Source: Pseudomonas sp. DTU12.3 (lineage in GTDB: Bacteria > Pseudomonadota > Gammaproteobacteria > Pseudomonadales > Pseudomonadaceae). From it: a stretch of DNA of 64,000 bases. Below, in pieces: positions 63,202 through 64,000 of this stretch. Both the position numbers and the translations under genes were made by a program. Numbering within the stretch: position 1 is the stretch's first letter; every line of letters starts with the position of its first letter. Where the stretch lies: contig NZ_CP027218.1 of NCBI RefSeq assembly GCF_004124275.1, forward strand, positions 4,281,501-4,345,500, read 5' to 3'. The notes under the pieces are model-generated. The model had not been told where the DNA came from. It was given only the letters and a program-made list of their open reading frames with translations, and ran no database searches.

Positions 63202-64000
63202 TCAGGCCGCTTCAGCGACCGTTAGACCGAGCAAGCGCGAGACATGATCGGGTTCGGTTTCACGGCGCAACACCGTGAACAGCTCGGTCGCTTCGGGATA
63301 ATTGCGCGTCAGCATCGCCAGCCATTGCTTCAAACGGCCCGGCGATTGCCGCGCGGTCATCTGCGCCTTGGCTTGCAGCCAGAAGTCCTGAATCAACGGC
63401 ATCAGCTCGGCCCAGCTCATCTCAATGACTTCTTCGCCGGCGCGGGCAGCGGCAATTTGCTTGGCCAGATCCGGGCGCGACACCAGTCCGCGACCGAGCA
63501 TGATGTCTTCGACACCGCTGATTTCGCGGCAACGGCGCCAGTCTTCGACGCTCCAGATATCGCCGTTGGCGAACACCGGGACTTTGACCACGTCTTGTAC
63601 GCGCGGAATCCACTCCCAATGTGCGGGCGGTTTGTAGCCGTCCATTTTCGTACGGGCGTGAACCACGATGTGTTCGGCGCCGCCTTCGGCCAACGCCGTA
63701 GCGCAGACCAGCGAGCCATCCGGGCTGTCGAAACCGAGGCGCATCTTCGCGGTGACCGGAATGTGCGCCGGTACTGCGCGACGCACGTGCTCGACGATCT
63801 GGTTGAGCAGTTCAGGCTCCTTGAGCAGCACCGCCCCGCCACGGGATTTGTTCACGGTCTTGGCCGGGCAACCGAAGTTGAGGTCGATCACTTCAGAGCC
63901 GAGTTCGCAGGCCAGTGCCGCGTTTTCCGCCAGACAGACCGGGTCGGAACCGAGCAATTGCACGCGCAATGGCACACCGGATGCGGTACGGGCGCCGTTG
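63202..64000 (-). CDS. dusC: tRNA-dihydrouridine(16) synthase, 3' part
   Basis: About 266 C-terminal codons are visible; the frame runs off the right edge. The Dus signature D-L-N-F-G-C-P-A-K-T-V-N has the catalytic Cys; V-H-A-R-T-K and A-N-G-D-I-W follow. The R-T-K and C-P-A-K-T variants fit the DusC (U16) branch better than DusA or DusB. It reduces U16 in tRNA using FMN. Convergent with the GGDEF-EAL gene. Confidence 0.9.
   Translation of the reverse strand, partial: NGARTASGVPLRVQLLGSDPVCLAENAALACELGSEVIDLNFGCPAKTVNKSRGGAVLLKEPELLNQIVEHVRRAVPAHIPVTAKMRLGFDSPDGSLVCATALAEGGAEHIVVHARTKMDGYKPPAHWEWIPRVQDVVKVPVFANGDIWSVEDWRRCREISGVEDIMLGRGLVSRPDLAKQIAAARAGEEVIEMSWAELMPLIQDFWLQAKAQMTARQSPGRLKQWLAMLTRNYPEATELFTVLRRETEPDHVSRLLGLTVAEAA

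Overview
The window is a high-GC gammaproteobacterial chromosome segment that reads as a Pseudomonas of the P. fluorescens group. The main reasons are an RsmE-type CsrA protein, REP doublets of the kind spread through P. fluorescens genomes, the gene order trpF-accD-folC-dedD-cvpA-purF-metZ and leuC-leuD-methyltransferase-leuB-asd-usg-fimV-truA, and small families such as DUF6124, DUF1654 and the short MerR protein beside ihfA. These are recognised from family knowledge; no database search was run.

Layout. Positions 1-2650 hold the end of an Ig-like repeat protein followed by csgB and a very long csgA (curli amyloid). Positions 2650-7740 are accessory: a ParE toxin remnant, repeats, DUF6124, an HSL-type esterase, small secreted proteins, an ATGA-coupled pair of unknown small genes, a superinfection-immunity-like SHOCT protein and an integrase remnant abutting tRNA-Pro(GGG). 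Positions 7908-15195 (minus) are the conserved translation operon thrS-infC-rpmI-rplT-pheS-pheT-ihfA-merR. It has an ATT start for infC, a hairpin imitating the tRNA-Thr anticodon arm in front of thrS, and a 15-bp perfect hairpin before pheS.

Positions 15566-17578 hold small genes, including a cold-shock protein and an I78 inhibitor lipoprotein. Positions 17612-24586 (minus) are a ribose operon, rbsBACRKD, ending in an exported nucleoside hydrolase, so that periplasmic nucleosides could feed the ribose transporter; a LacI-type palindrome lies upstream. Positions 24787-33388 hold asparaginase (with an ANR/FNR-like box), DUF1654-endA, a siderophore-interacting protein, rsmE, a DUF2214 membrane protein, a short promoter-terminator unit that may encode a small RNA, two tandem paralogous secreted proteins, tRNA-Val(GAC) and a PuuB-like oxidase.

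Positions 33541-39115 (minus) are a molybdenum hydroxylase operon: a Tat-exported Mo subunit, a [2Fe-2S] subunit, a three-haem cytochrome c and XdhC. A tRNA-Val(TAC)-Asp-Asp operon follows. Positions 40262-58765 (minus) are core metabolism: SDR-metZ-purF-cvpA-dedD-folC-accD-trpF-truA, then fimV-usg-asd-leuB-methyltransferase-leuD-leuC. A divergent LysR gene, a five-PAS GGDEF/EAL protein and the 3' part of dusC close the window.

Four REP doublets or clusters and three other palindromic repeat families sit in the gaps between genes. I see no prophage, CRISPR array, intact insertion sequence or clear new defence system. The most notable signals are the thrS tRNA mimic, the putative small RNA at 30519-30587 and the decayed tRNA-Pro island.
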